Counted from the first letter of the stretch, positions 53,535-63,143 are shown. The stretch is 64,000 bases of DNA from JAOUJD01 sp963811265 (GCA_963811265.1 CAWEQS010000018.1:124001-188000); one strand, 5' to 3'. The notes: generated by a model not told the origin, from the sequence alone. Program-made: numbers and translations.

Positions 53535-53560
53535 AAAGGGCCGGGTGACCGGCCCTTTTT
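53535..53560 (+). terminator. Intrinsic terminator
   Basis: AAAGGGCCGG (53535-53544), loop GTGA, CCGGCCCTTT (53549-53558) and further T residues. Classic rho-independent form, ending the short plus-strand unit of small membrane proteins. Confidence 0.9.
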
Positions 53561-53647
53561 CGCATTACCCGCCTTCGCGGCCTTCCTCTCTGCAGGTACT
53601 TGTTGGACATGCCAGGAAGCAATGACTGGCGACTGCTTGGTGAAGAC

Positions 53648-53737
53648 TGGCGGAGGCGGTGAGATTCGAACTCACGAAGGGCGTGAACCCTTGCCGGTTT
53701 TCAAGACCGGTGCCTTAAACCGCTCGGCCACACCTCC
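53648..53737 (-). tRNA. tRNA-Ser (anticodon UGA)
   Basis: 90 bases including the encoded CCA. On the minus strand it begins GGAGGTGTGGCCGAG, with anticodon loop CTTGAAA (TGA), a long variable arm of the serine type and the T-loop GTTCGAATC. The acceptor stem pairs over seven bases (one G:U). Confidence 0.97.
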
Positions 53738-53895
53738 GGAAAGCGTGATTTTGCCGGTTTTGCTTCCGGCTGCGTGCTGCGCACGCTTGACCAGTTCCGC
53801 AGGTCAGCCTCCAACGCAACGCGGCGCTGACGCGCCGCCCGAGGTCGCGCGTCGCGCACAAGCGCCGAGACGCCGCGTGTGCGCGCGGTGACTGC

Positions 53896-53927
53896 GCGCC
53901 ACTCGGGGCGATGCCCGCGAGTGGCGC
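53896..53927 (-). terminator. Hairpin downstream of the PsiF-like gene
   Basis: GCGCCACTCG (53896-53905) pairs with CGAGTGGCGC (53918-53927), loop of 12 bases. It follows the stop of the minus-strand gene at 53948 by 20 bases. No clear T-run follows, so efficiency is uncertain. Confidence 0.55.
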
Positions 53928-53947
53928 CTTGTGATGCTTCGGCTACG

Positions 53948-54214
53948 TCACTTCGCGGCAGCGGTCGCGTCGGTCACGCACTTCTTGGTGAAACTCGTCT
54001 TCGCCGCGCCTGCGAGCTTCTTCTCAGCCGCCTGGGCGTCGCAGGTCTTTGCGACCGCGTTCTTGGCATCGGTCTCGCACTTCTTCACGAAACTATTCTT
54101 GGCCGCGCCGGCCAGCTTCTTCTCCGTTGCCTGCGCTTCACAGGTCGGGTTGGCGGCCAGCACGGCATTGCTGGCGAATAGAGCAATCGCCGCAACAATC
54201 ACGGTTTTCAACAT
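53948..54214 (-). CDS. PsiF-repeat exported small protein
   Basis: 88 residues with a signal peptide (MLKTVIVAAIALFASNAVLA). The mature part is two near-identical repeats, CEAQATEKKLAGAAKNSFVK and CDAQAAEKKLAGAAKTSFTK, each followed by KC and an acidic spacer; each repeat has two Cys. This is the PsiF repeat, named after a phosphate-starvation-inducible protein of E. coli. Function unknown. SD-like GGAG lies before the ATG. Confidence 0.85.
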   Translation of the reverse strand: MLKTVIVAAIALFASNAVLAANPTCEAQATEKKLAGAAKNSFVKKCETDAKNAVAKTCDAQAAEKKLAGAAKTSFTKKCVTDATAAAK

Positions 54215-54309
54215 GGAAGTCTCCCTGGTTGGAATGGCGGATGGTGCGGTGACGGATCCTACGCTTGCTGACTCGTCAGCGCAGCCGGGCCAAGGTGCCT
54301 TCCGGCAGC

Positions 54310-54813
54310 CTACCTCACCGTCGACTCGACCCGCCTCTGCAGTTCGTCCAGCCGCGCCTCCTGCTTCTTCTGACGGGCGTCGAACTCGCGCGGATTCTCG
54401 GGCTGCTTCGACTCGATGGACGTCAGAGACGCCTGCCACGCCGTCATGTACTCGCGCAGCGCCGCCTTCGCCGCGGGCGTGCCGGCCTGCTTCGCGGCCG
54501 CGTCTTGCAGGCCCTTGGCCTTGTAGACCGTCTCGTGCACGCAGGCCGTCGTCTCGTCGGCGGATGGCGGGTCCATGCGACGCGGGGTGGCGATGCCGTC
54601 GTCGCTGACCAGCTCGTAGAGATCCCGCTTCTCCAGGTACGCCCGGTACTTGCCGCTGCACGTGATGTAGCCGAGGCGCGTGCCCATCAGCAGCCGGGCG
54701 ACGGCGGGCGGCGGTGCCGGTTCCTCCACCTTCACCAGCTGGTCCTTCGCCTGGAGGGATGGGGCGACGACCGCGATCGAGGCCAGTACGAGTGAAACGA
54801 GCAAGCGCGTCAT
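54310..54813 (-). CDS. Exported hypothetical protein
   Basis: 167 residues, signal peptide MTRLLVSLVLASIAVVAPSL with cleavage near LQA. The mature part has two Cys (TCSGKY, ACVHET) and a charged C-terminal helix. No recognised family. Confidence 0.65.
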   Translation of the reverse strand: MTRLLVSLVLASIAVVAPSLQAKDQLVKVEEPAPPPAVARLLMGTRLGYITCSGKYRAYLEKRDLYELVSDDGIATPRRMDPPSADETTACVHETVYKAKGLQDAAAKQAGTPAAKAALREYMTAWQASLTSIESKQPENPREFDARQKKQEARLDELQRRVESTVR

Positions 54814-54912
54814 GATGTTCTCCGCCGTATCGGCGATAAGGTACGCGCCAGCGGGGCCGTCGGCAATGCGCGCCGAATGGACGGCCGGCGCGACCGGCCG
54901 TGCGTCGGCCGG

Positions 54913-55407
54913 TCAGGAGCGCAGGCGGCGCTCGGCGGCCTCGATGGCCCGCGCGAGATAGGTTTCGTAGAAGCCGGCGCGGTCGATGCCGACCAGCGGA
55001 TCGCCCAGCAGTTGAGCCCGGTCGTCGAAGAGTGCGACGACCGGCACGACCCGGACGTTCAGGCGGGACGCGAACTCGGCCTGCGTGGTCCTGCGGCCCT
55101 GCGCGTCGATCAGCGGGGCGCGGCTCGTGATGTCCACTTCGCGGATCAGCAGCGAGGGGGCAGGCTGCGAGGCCTGTTCGGCAACGCGCGGCGCCAGGTA
55201 GCTGCGCCGCACCTCGCGGCAGAACGGGCAGCCCGGCGTGCTGAACAGGATCAGCAACGGCGCGCGCCGCTTCCGGACCTGCGCCATCAGCGGCCGGAGG
55301 TCCTCGATCGCCTCGAGGTGTTCCTCGCCTGCGGCCGGTTGCGCGCCGGCGCGCGCCCCGAACGCGACGGCGGCGCCTGCCAGCAGGAGTCGCCGCCGCG
55401 CGTGCAT
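54913..55407 (-). CDS. Exported thioredoxin-fold protein associated with Sox
   Basis: 164 residues. N-terminal signal (RRRLLLAGAAVAFGARAGA) and a thioredoxin fold with active site STPGCPFCREV (CPFC) near residue 57-65 and a cis-Pro region VRVVPVVALFDD. Probably a periplasmic reductant for Sox proteins, similar in position to SoxW/SoxS. It starts eight bases after the soxB stop. Confidence 0.85.
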   Translation of the reverse strand: MHARRRLLLAGAAVAFGARAGAQPAAGEEHLEAIEDLRPLMAQVRKRRAPLLILFSTPGCPFCREVRRSYLAPRVAEQASQPAPSLLIREVDITSRAPLIDAQGRRTTQAEFASRLNVRVVPVVALFDDRAQLLGDPLVGIDRAGFYETYLARAIEAAERRLRS

Positions 55408-55414
55408 CGCCGTC

Positions 55415-57137
55415 TCAGAGGCTGATGCCGGGATTGCCCTGCACGCCCTTGATGGTCGGCAGGTTCAGGCGCGGCGCCTTCAGGGTCTTCTGGTCGCGCA
55501 GGTACTTGGCCACCACGTCCCAGATCGGCTCGCCGCTGGCGCCTTCGGCGACCGGCGCCCAGCCGGCGACCTTGTACGTCTTCGCGGCGTCGATCGGCTG
55601 GCCCTTGAGGCGCATCTCGGTGATGCGGCCGCCCATCTTGCCGGCCGGGTCGATGGCGTACTGCAGGCCGCCGACGCGCACCATGTCGCCGCCCTGCTGC
55701 AGGTACGGGTCGGGGTTGAACAGGTTGTCGGCGACGTCCTCGAGGATCGTCTTGATCATCTCGCCGGTCATCTCGGTGACGGTCGTGTACGGGTACGTGA
55801 TGGCGGTCTGGTCCATCACGTGCTCCATCAGGATCGCCTGGCCCGGCAGCAGCGACGTGCCCCAGCGGAAGCCGGGCGAGAACGCGATGTCGGCGCCCTT
55901 CACCTGCATCAGCGCGTCGCAGATCACCTGGTCGAACGTGCCGTTGAAGTTGCCGCGGCGATAGAGCAGCCCTTCGGTCACCGCGAGCTTCTCGTTGAGC
56001 TTGCCCTCGTACGGCGCGCGCACCTTCCTGATGAACGCGTCCATCTCCTTGTCCGCGGGCAGAACGTTCGAGAAGACCGGCAGCAGCTTGTAGCGGAAGT
56101 CGGCGATCTTGCCGTTCTTCACGTCGAAGTCGAGCACGCCGAGGAACTTGCCGTTGCTGCCGGCGTTGGTCACCAGCGTGGTGCCGCCGGCGTTCTTGAC
56201 CAGGCTCGGCGCCGGCACGCCGTCGTGCGTGTGGCCGCCGAGGATCGCGTCGATGCCGCGCACGCGCGACGCCATCTTGAGGTCGACGTCCATGCCGTTG
56301 TGCGACAGCACCACGACGACCTGCGCGCCCTTGCCGCGCGCCTCGTCGACGACCTTCTGCATGTTGTCGTCCTGGATGCCGAAGCTCCAGTCCGGGACCA
56401 TGTAGCGCGGGTTGGCGATCGGCGTGTACGGGAACGCCTGCCCGATCACCGCGACCTTGACGCCGTTCATCTCCTTGCATCGTGTACGGCGCGAACACCG
56501 GGTCGCCGAAGTCGGCGGTCTTGACGTTCTGGGCGACGAAGTCGATCCTGCCTTTGAAGTCCTTCTCGACGATCTCCTGCACGCGCTTCTGGCCGTACGT
56601 CATTTCCCAGTGCGCGGTCATGACGTCCACGCCGAGCAGCTTGCAGGCGTCGACCATGTCCTGCGCGTTGGTCCACAGCGACGTCGCGGAGCCCTGCCAG
56701 GTGTCGCCGCCGTCGAGCAGCAGCGCGCCGGGGCGGCTCGCCTTCATGCGCTTCACGAGGGTGGACAGGTGCGCGAAGCCGCCGACCTTGCCGTAGGTCT
56801 TCGCGGCCTCGACGAAGTCGAGGTAGGTGAACGCGTGCGCCTCGGACGTCCGAGGCGCGATGCCGAAGCGCTTCAGCAGGTGCTCGCCGACCAGGTGCGG
56901 CGGCTGGCCCATGGAGTCGCCGATGCCGAGGTTGACGCTCGGCTCGCGGAAGTAGATGGGCAGCAGCTGCGCGTGGCAATCCGTGAAGTGCAGGAAGTGC
57001 ACGTTGCCGAAGCGCGGCAGCTCGTACATCTTCGCGGACGCGGGCCCGGCGGCCAGCGCGTCGCGCGATGCGATCGGCAGGCCCGCGGCGGCGGCCACCG
57101 CCAGCACCTGCAGGAATTCGCGACGGTCCATCGACAT
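55415..57137 (-). CDS. soxB: SoxB, thiosulfohydrolase (one frame break)
   Basis: Periplasmic dimanganese hydrolase that removes sulfate from SoxY-bound sulfur. About 573 residues after removing an extra base at 56477 (FAPYTM joins KEMNGVKVAVIG-like EMNGVKVAVIG). Tat-type signal MDRREFLQVLAVAAAAGLP. Metal and active-site motifs: HFTDCHAQLLP near residue 50, GGDTWQGS, LSHNGMDVD and GGHTHDGVP. ATG 57137 or 57131 could be used. The upstream frame is open to 57476 but that part overlaps the TlpA-like gene and is not SoxB. Confidence 0.95.
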
Positions 57138-57163
57138 CTCTTCTTCTCCCTCGTCTGTTTGAA

Positions 57164-57661
57164 CTATTTCGCGGCGAAGCGCGCGAGCGCGGCGATGTCC
57201 TCTTCGAACATCTCGCCGGCTTCCTTGAACACGATGCGGCCCTGCGGATCGACGACGTAGACCTCGGGCAGCGTGCGGCGCCCGCCGAACCAGCCTTCGA
57301 TCTGCTTGCTGGAACGCGCCGCGGCGAACGTGTAGCCGTGGCTCTTCAGGTACCCGAGCGCCGCCTCGTCGGTCTTGTCGAGCGTGAAGGTCAGCACGAC
57401 GAGGCCCTGCCCCTTGCCGCCGTGCGCGCGATGCAGTTTCTCGATGAACGGGTTCTGCTTCGCGCAGAACGGGCACCAGCTCGCCCAGAACTCGACCACG
57501 ACGGTCTTGCCGGCGAGGTCCTTCGCCTTCAGCACGCTCCCGTCGACCAGCTGGATGTCGCTCCAGCGCACGACCTCGGGCGCCGGGGCGGCCGCGACGA
57601 CGAGCGGCATCAGCGCCACCAGCCAGGCGAACAGCGTTTTGTGCAGAGCGGAAAGTCGCAT
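57164..57661 (-). CDS. TlpA-like thioredoxin in the sox cluster
   Basis: 165 residues, signal peptide, thioredoxin fold with active site FWASWCPFCAKQ near residue 57-66 and cis-Pro TLPEVYVVDPQG. Likely keeps SoxY cysteines or other Sox components reduced (SoxW-like role). 26 bases separate it from soxB. An intrinsic terminator lies immediately upstream, so it may be expressed with soxB from its own promoter. Confidence 0.88.
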   Translation of the reverse strand: MRLSALHKTLFAWLVALMPLVVAAAPAPEVVRWSDIQLVDGSVLKAKDLAGKTVVVEFWASWCPFCAKQNPFIEKLHRAHGGKGQGLVVLTFTLDKTDEAALGYLKSHGYTFAAARSSKQIEGWFGGRRTLPEVYVVDPQGRIVFKEAGEMFEEDIAALARFAAK

Positions 57662-57668
57662 TCGGGCG

Positions 57669-57696
57669 AAAAAAAGGCGGCCGGGACCGGCCGCCT
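57669..57696 (-). terminator. Intrinsic terminator after soxX
   Basis: On the minus strand AGGCGGCCGG pairs with CCGGCCGCCT (57675-57684 and 57687-57696 on plus), loop of two bases, followed by a run of seven T (A7 at 57669-57675 on plus). It sits between soxX and the TlpA-like gene, dividing the sox gene run. Confidence 0.85.
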
Positions 57697-57708
57697 CGTC
57701 CTCTTCGA

Positions 57709-58327
57709 TTACTGGTTGACGGGCGAGTTCGGATCCAGCAGCAGCGCCATCACGTCCCTGATCTGCGCTTCGGTCAGGATGCCGGCGTCGCCGAACCGCG
57801 GCATCGACGAGCAGGCGTTGTACGCGTGGGTGTTCCAGATCTTGCCCCACGTGTACTTGACGACCGCCTCGCTGTTGCCGCGCAGCTTGCCGTAGCCCTT
57901 GAGCGACGGGCCGATGTTGCCGAACGAGATCTCCTGCGGCGTCAGCTGATGGCAGGCGTAGCAGTTGCCGCCGTTGACCGTCTTCTCGTTGTCGGTCCAC
58001 TGCAGGCCGACGCCGGTCTGCGCCACGCGCTCGCCGGCCTTCCAGTCGCCGAGGAACTTGCCGTCCGCCGGGTACTTGATCGTCGCCATCTGCTGCTTCT
58101 CGAGGCGTTCACGGACGTCCTTCGGCAGGTCCTTGTTGTTCAGCGAAGCGTCGGAGCAGACCTGCTGCAGCTCGGACTGGTTCAGGCGATCCAGCTTGGC
58201 GATGCCGCGCTCCTTGAACGAGCTCTTCACGACCTGCATCGTCTCTTCGCGCGTCGGCGCGGGGCTGGCGCAGGAGGCGAGCACGGCGACCGCGCCCACG
58301 GACAGCAACTGTCTTCATCATCTTCAT
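57709..58327 (-). CDS. soxX: SoxX c-type cytochrome (frame break at N-terminus)
   Basis: About 205 residues after removing an extra base near 58311, which restores MKMMKTLLSVGAVAVLASCA, a lipoprotein-like or Sec signal. One haem c site, CYACH, in GGNCYACHQLTPQE near residue 115, and the distal Met region ACSSMPRFGDAGILTE. Partner of SoxA in the SoxAX complex that links thiosulfate to SoxY. SD GGAG is present before ATG 58327. Confidence 0.93.
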
Positions 58328-58337
58328 CGTCGTCTCC

Positions 58338-59157
58338 TCAGCGCTTGATCGCGGGCGAATCCATCTTCGCTCCGTTGGCATTGACGCCGAGGAACGTGAT
58401 CAGGTCGATCGTGCCCTGGGAGGCGAAGATCGGCTCGGGGAAACGCTGCTGCCGGAAGCAGTCGTTCAGGCGCCACTGCATCGTGCGCAGCGCGCCCTGC
58501 GACACGCGGTACGCCGGCCACGTGGTGAAGGCGCGCGCGGCGTCCTGCTTGTTGTGCGAGATGTTGGGCAGATCCTGCAGCCGGATCCGCTGGCCGTCGA
58601 CGCCGTGGCACGTGGCGCACGAGAAGTCGTACGGCCCGCCGCGCATGTAGAAGAGCTGGCGGCCGCGCTCGAACGCCGCGCTGCTCCATCGCGTGGCTCT
58701 GGGAGATCTTCACCGGCACGCCGCGCGACTGATCGACCACGAACGTCGTGATCGCCTCGATGTCGGTCGGGCGCTCGCCGGCGCCCGAGAACGGGCTCTT
58801 GGTCACCGCCGCGCGGTCGAAGCCCTGCAACGTCACCATGCAGTGGATCAGGCGCGTCTCGAAGTCCATCACCTGGTTGGCGTCGGCGAAGTAGCGCGGC
58901 AGCTGCGCGTACGCTCCCTTGACGACGCCGGGCCCGAGGCCGATGTCGCACTGCTCGAGCGAGGCGTTCTTCGGCCCGCGCTTCTGCTTCCACAGTTCCT
59001 CGCCGCGCACGATCAACAGCTCGGCGGGATTGCCGTCCTGGAGCATCTGGCGGTACTTCGCGATCTCGTCCGTGGCGCTGCCCTGTGCCTGCGCGCCGGT
59101 GGCCAGCATCGCCACGGCGCAACCGGCCAGGGAGGCGGCCAGTCTGGGTCGTTTCAT
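58338..59157 (-). CDS. soxA: SoxA, monohaem c-type cytochrome (one frame break)
   Basis: About 272 residues after removing an extra base near 58678 (SHAMEQR joins AFERGRQLFYM). Signal peptide MKRPRLAASLAGCAVAMLAT. One haem site CATCH and the paired Cys residues (EQCDIG, IHCMVTLQGF) that form the disulfide replacing the first haem of dihaem SoxA. The Cys that ligates the active haem by persulfide is probably in LNDCFRQQRFPEP. SD AGGAGAC precedes ATG 59157. Confidence 0.94.
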
Positions 59158-59236
59158 TGGTGCTGTCTCCTGGTTGATAAGGTCGTCACATCCCCCGCCC
59201 CTCTCTGGGGGCTCGGGGAGCAATCAATGATCGGAA

Positions 59237-59686
59237 CTACGGCCGCAGGTAGACGTAGCCCTCGCGCGCCTGCAGCTTGGCCGCTTCCGCGACGCCCGAC
59301 GGGACGATCGACGCTTCCTGGATGACCTTCGACGGGTCGATCTTGCGGGTGACAAGCGTGTTGTTGCACACGCGAAAGTCGACGCCCCTGGACTTGAGAT
59401 CCTGCACGATGACCTCGTACGGGTTGCCGTTCTTGTCCTTGGCGCCTTCGAGGAGGAACTCGATGCCGCTGCCGTTCGTCACCACCGTGATCTTGCCTTT
59501 CGGGTCCGCCGCCAGGTGGTTGCGGATGTTGCCGAGGCCACGCGATGCTTCTTCGAGGCCGTTCGTGAGGTGATACACGGTCTTGATCTGGTCATCCTTG
59601 GCCTGGGCGAGCACGGCGGCTGGCTGCGCGGCGGCCAGCAGGCCGAAGGTGACCACGGTCGCGGAGAGGAGCGAACGAGCATTCAT
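59237..59686 (-). CDS. DsrE-like exported protein in the sox cluster
   Basis: 149 residues. Signal peptide with cleavage near AVLA, then a DsrE/DsrF fold (VYHLTNGLEEASRGLGNIRN near residue 37, GNPYEVIVQDLKSRGVDF). Only one Cys (FRVCNNT) is present, placed where DsrE-type proteins carry theirs. Seen in some Sox clusters; may bind sulfur carriers. Its SD region is weak (GGGATAC). Confidence 0.85.
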   Translation of the reverse strand: MNARSLLSATVVTFGLLAAAQPAAVLAQAKDDQIKTVYHLTNGLEEASRGLGNIRNHLAADPKGKITVVTNGSGIEFLLEGAKDKNGNPYEVIVQDLKSRGVDFRVCNNTLVTRKIDPSKVIQEASIVPSGVAEAAKLQAREGYVYLRP

Positions 59687-59759
59687 CGATGTATCCCTTT
59701 GGGTTGGTCTGTATTGGGTTGAAGCGACGGCCCGCTGGCGCACGGGCCGGAAACTTTCA

Positions 59760-60071
59760 TCAACCGATCGTGGCTTCGTCGGTGCGGGTCTCGCCCTTGT
59801 TGTCGACCCAGGTGACGCTCAGCTTGTCGCCCTTCTTGCCGCCCTTGAACTTGAACTGCAGGTAGGGGTTCTTCGACACGGCGGGACCCCACTCGGCAGT
59901 CAGGACCGGCTTGCCGTTGTGGTTCACGGTGACGTTGGAAATGAAATGGGCGGGGACCAGCGCACCGGCGGAATCGCGGCGCTGGCCGCCTTCCATTTCG
60001 TGGCTCATCAGTACGCGGACGTCGACGCCATCAGGCTGTTCGGTCGCGCGAATGCGCATCGGATCGGGCAT
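59760..60071 (-). CDS. soxZ: SoxZ, sulfur-carrier complex subunit
   Basis: 103 residues. Immunoglobulin-like SoxZ fold: VDVRVLMSHEMEGGQRRDSA, PAHFISNVTVNHNGKPVL, FKFKGGKKGDKLSVTWVDN. Holds SoxY so that its C-terminal Cys arm can reach the Sox enzymes. No signal peptide; SoxZ is exported with SoxY. 37 bases downstream of soxY. Confidence 0.96.
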   Translation of the reverse strand: MPDPMRIRATEQPDGVDVRVLMSHEMEGGQRRDSAGALVPAHFISNVTVNHNGKPVLTAEWGPAVSKNPYLQFKFKGGKKGDKLSVTWVDNKGETRTDEATIG

Positions 60072-60108
60072 GTTCGCTCCTTGGATTCAGTGTGGGATTC
60101 GGTGTCGA

Positions 60109-60576
60109 TCAGCCGCCGCAGCCGCCGAGCGTGACCTTGACTTCCTTGGTGGCGACGTAGAACTTGTTGTCCGCCTTCACCACCGCGTGAACGTTCGACG
60201 TCTGGCCCATCTTGATGCGGGTCGACACCGAAGGCTCCGTGCCGGCCGGGAGCGTGAAGCCCGCCGCCAGCGTGTTCGGATTCTTCTCGACCAGGACGTA
60301 GATGCCCTGGGTGTTGGGGATCTTGCTCGTCACGGCCACCGGCACGACGGCGCCGTTCTCGGCGATGTCGGGCGCGGTGATCGCGATGTCACCGCTCGGC
60401 GCCGTGGCGCTTCCGCCGAGGGCCTTGATCGTGTCTTCCACTGTCTTCGTGTCGAAGGCGGCCTTGTTCCACGCCTGCTGCTGCGCCCGGGCCTCCTTCA
60501 TCGTGATCAAGCCTGCCGCGGCCATCAGGCCCAGCACGCCGCTGACTTTCACGAATTCCCTGCGGTTCTGGATCAT
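60109..60576 (-). CDS. soxY: SoxY, sulfur-carrier protein
   Basis: 155 residues from ATG 60576. Tat signal NRREFVKVSGVLGLMAAAG. The C-terminus VTLGGCGG carries the Cys that holds the sulfur intermediate, the diagnostic SoxY end. SD AGGAGAC before the ATG. An upstream in-frame start at 60645 adds a non-homologous leader and is rejected. Confidence 0.97.
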   Translation of the reverse strand: MIQNRREFVKVSGVLGLMAAAGLITMKEARAQQQAWNKAAFDTKTVEDTIKALGGSATAPSGDIAITAPDIAENGAVVPVAVTSKIPNTQGIYVLVEKNPNTLAAGFTLPAGTEPSVSTRIKMGQTSNVHAVVKADNKFYVATKEVKVTLGGCGG

Positions 60577-60694
60577 CGTTGTCTCCTGCATTTCAAAAGA
60601 GAGAGATTGAAAAGGTAAACGCGAAACTCTAACAGTCGCTTCCATTGCCCACGGTTCGGATCGGGTTAACCCCGCCCCACCGCCGGCGGTTCCC

Positions 60695-61765
60695 CTACTT
60701 GGCGCCCCCGGCGATCCACTTCGCGATCGCCCGCGCCTCGTCGTCCGTCAGGGCCGGCTGGGGCGGCATCGGCACCGGTCCCCACACGCCCTCGCCACCG
60801 GCCTTGATCTTCTTCGCAAGATACGCCTCGTTGTCCGGCTTGCCCTGGTACTTGGCCGCGACTTCCGTGAAGCCCGGGCCGACGACCTTGCTCGTCATGC
60901 CGTGGCACGCGGTGCAGGCGTTCTTCGCCAGCAGCGCCTTCGGATCCGCCGCCGCAGGCGCCGCCGCGACCGCGACCGGCGCGGCCTTCGCCGCCGACCC
61001 GCTCGGGTCATAGCGCGTCGTGTCGATGCCCCGCGTGGGACCGATCGGCCGCTTCTGCTCGGCCAGGTTGCCGTGCTGGTTGCGCGCGAACTCGGGCAGC
61101 TCGGACGTGACCTTCACTTCCTTGACGCAGTCCTTCATGCACGGCGTGCCCGTCACGTCTGGCTTGCCCTTGACCGAGAGCATCCCGTGGTTGGTGGTCA
61201 TGCCGTTGCGATTCGGCATCGCCACCTTCGTGAGGTTCCCGTCGTTCAGTTCGAAGTCCGCCGGAACGATCTCGTTCAGGTGCAGCACGTAGGCCGTGAT
61301 CGCGTAGACCTGGTCGACCGTCAGCGACTGCGGATTGGTCCACGGCATCGCGCGGTTGATGTAGTCCCACAGCGTCGTTGCGTAGTTCAGCTTGGTGCCG
61401 ACGGTGCGCATCCCGCTCGGCTCGCGCAGGGCCGAAGCGCGACCCGTCTTCAGGTCGTCCGGCTTCACGCCGCCGGCGATCGCCATGTAGCGATTGCTCT
61501 CGCCGAAGGTGCCGTGGCAGCTCGCGCACTGCGCGTCGTACAGGTCCTGGCCCTGCGCAACCGTGCCCTTGCCCTTGCGCACGCCATGGCCGTCCGGGCG
61601 CACGTCGATGTCCCAGCCCGCGATCTCCTGCGGCGTGGCCGCGCGACCGAGCCCGAACCTGGGTCCGTCGGCGGCGGGCTTGCCTTGCGCGAAGGCCGTG
61701 CCGGTCAGGGCGACCAGCACCGTCGAGGCGACGAGGGGCAGCAACGCCCTAAGCGATCTGGACAT
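60695..61765 (-). CDS. soxD: SoxD, dihaem cytochrome c subunit of sulfane dehydrogenase
   Basis: 356 residues, Sec signal peptide. Two haem c sites: CASCHGTFGE near residue 80 and CTACHGMTSKVVGPGF near 285. Internal WDYINRAMPWTNPQSL and the Ala/Pro linker (~265-280) are typical of SoxD. Takes electrons from SoxC. It starts 17 bases inside the soxC 3' end. Confidence 0.95.
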   Translation of the reverse strand: MSRSLRALLPLVASTVLVALTGTAFAQGKPAADGPRFGLGRAATPQEIAGWDIDVRPDGHGVRKGKGTVAQGQDLYDAQCASCHGTFGESNRYMAIAGGVKPDDLKTGRASALREPSGMRTVGTKLNYATTLWDYINRAMPWTNPQSLTVDQVYAITAYVLHLNEIVPADFELNDGNLTKVAMPNRNGMTTNHGMLSVKGKPDVTGTPCMKDCVKEVKVTSELPEFARNQHGNLAEQKRPIGPTRGIDTTRYDPSGSAAKAAPVAVAAAPAAADPKALLAKNACTACHGMTSKVVGPGFTEVAAKYQGKPDNEAYLAKKIKAGGEGVWGPVPMPPQPALTDDEARAIAKWIAGGAK

Positions 61766-63083
61766 TCCACACCTCTCCGCTGGGCTTCACGCTCCAGGTC
61801 TTGACTGCGTTGTTGTGATAGATCGACCGCGTGCCGCGCACCGCGCGCAGCTGGGCGATCGTCGGCTGGATGTGGCCGGTCTCGTCGACCGCCCGGCTCT
61901 GCAGCAGCGCGGGGCCGCCGTCCCAGTTCCAGTCCATGCGGAAGCGCGTCAGTGCCTTCGACAGGACCGGATCCTGCAGGCGCGCCTGCTGCCAGTTGCG
62001 GCCGCCGTCGGTGGAGACATCCACCCGCTTGATCTTGCCGCGGCCGGACCAGGCCAGCCCGGTGATCTCGTAATAGCCCTTGCCCTGCAGCATCTGGCCG
62101 CCGGACGGCGTCGTGATGACCGACTTGACCTCCTGCACGCCGCTGTACTGGCGGTGCGTGCCGTCGGGCATCAGGTCGATGTAGTGCAGCGACTCCTCGC
62201 GCGCGTTCCACGGCTTGTCGCCCACTTCGAGGCGACGCAGCCACTTCACGCTCGACACGCCCTGCACGCCGGGCACGAGCAGCCGCAGCGGATAACCGTT
62301 CTCCGGCCGCAGCATCTCGCCGTTCTGGCCGTACACGACCATCACGTCGTTGAGCGCGAACTCCATCGGGATCGTGCGCGTCAGGGCCGAGCCGTCGGCG
62401 CCTTCGGCCAGCACGAACCGCGCGTTCTTCTTGTCGTAGCCGACTTCGTCGAGCAGCGTCGACAGCAGCACCCCGGTGAACTCGCTGCACGCGAGCATGC
62501 CGTGCGAGTACTGCACCGTCGGGACGGCGACGTTGCCCCACTCCATGCCGGTGTTGGCGCCGCACTCGATGAAGTGGATGCGCGACACCGACGGGAACCG
62601 CATGATGTCGTCCATCGTCAGCAGCAGCGGCCGCTTCACCAGGCCGTGGATCATCAGCCGGTGCTGCGCCGGATCCACCTCCGGCATGCCGGAGTGATGG
62701 CGCTCGAAGTGCACGCCGCTCGGCGTGATGATGCCGAACAGGTTCTGCAGCGGAGTGAAGCTCACTGACGACTGCGGCTGCGGCGTCAGGCCGGGGCTCT
62801 GGCGGCGCTGCACGGCCGCCTCGAACTTCGACGGCATGCCGTAGCCGGTCGCGCCGACCGGCGCGCCAAGCGACCGGGTCCACGGGTTGATCGCCGGGGG
62901 CGCGTCCTTCGCTTGCGCTCCGGCCCTGCCCGCGGCGGCGGCGGCGATGCCACCCGCCGCGGCGGTGGCCAGGAATCCCCGGCGTCCCTTCGCGGCCTGG
63001 ATGACCTCGGCGCTCAGATGGTTCTCCGGCGCCGGCACGACCCGACCGACCGGTCGCGCGTTCTTCTCCCTGACACTCCTCAT
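61749..63083 (-). CDS. soxC: SoxC, molybdenum sulfane dehydrogenase subunit
   Basis: 444 residues from ATG 63083 with AGAGGAAA upstream. Tat-like signal GRRGFLATAAAGGIAAAAAG. Sulfite-oxidase fold: RIHFIECGANTGMEW holds the Mo-coordinating Cys near residue 190; SGMPEVDPAQHRLMIHG and KRVDVSTDGGRNWQQAR are typical. With SoxD it oxidises SoxY-bound sulfane sulfur, so thiosulfate can be fully oxidised to sulfate without sulfur globules. Confidence 0.97.
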   Translation of the reverse strand: MRSVREKNARPVGRVVPAPENHLSAEVIQAAKGRRGFLATAAAGGIAAAAAGRAGAQAKDAPPAINPWTRSLGAPVGATGYGMPSKFEAAVQRRQSPGLTPQPQSSVSFTPLQNLFGIITPSGVHFERHHSGMPEVDPAQHRLMIHGLVKRPLLLTMDDIMRFPSVSRIHFIECGANTGMEWGNVAVPTVQYSHGMLACSEFTGVLLSTLLDEVGYDKKNARFVLAEGADGSALTRTIPMEFALNDVMVVYGQNGEMLRPENGYPLRLLVPGVQGVSSVKWLRRLEVGDKPWNAREESLHYIDLMPDGTHRQYSGVQEVKSVITTPSGGQMLQGKGYYEITGLAWSGRGKIKRVDVSTDGGRNWQQARLQDPVLSKALTRFRMDWNWDGGPALLQSRAVDETGHIQPTIAQLRAVRGTRSIYHNNAVKTWSVKPSGEVWNVQIA

Positions 63084-63143
63084 CGAATTTCCTCTGGCCT
63101 TTCGTCTTGCGCAGTGGTGCCGCAGTGGTACTTGCAATCCTGT

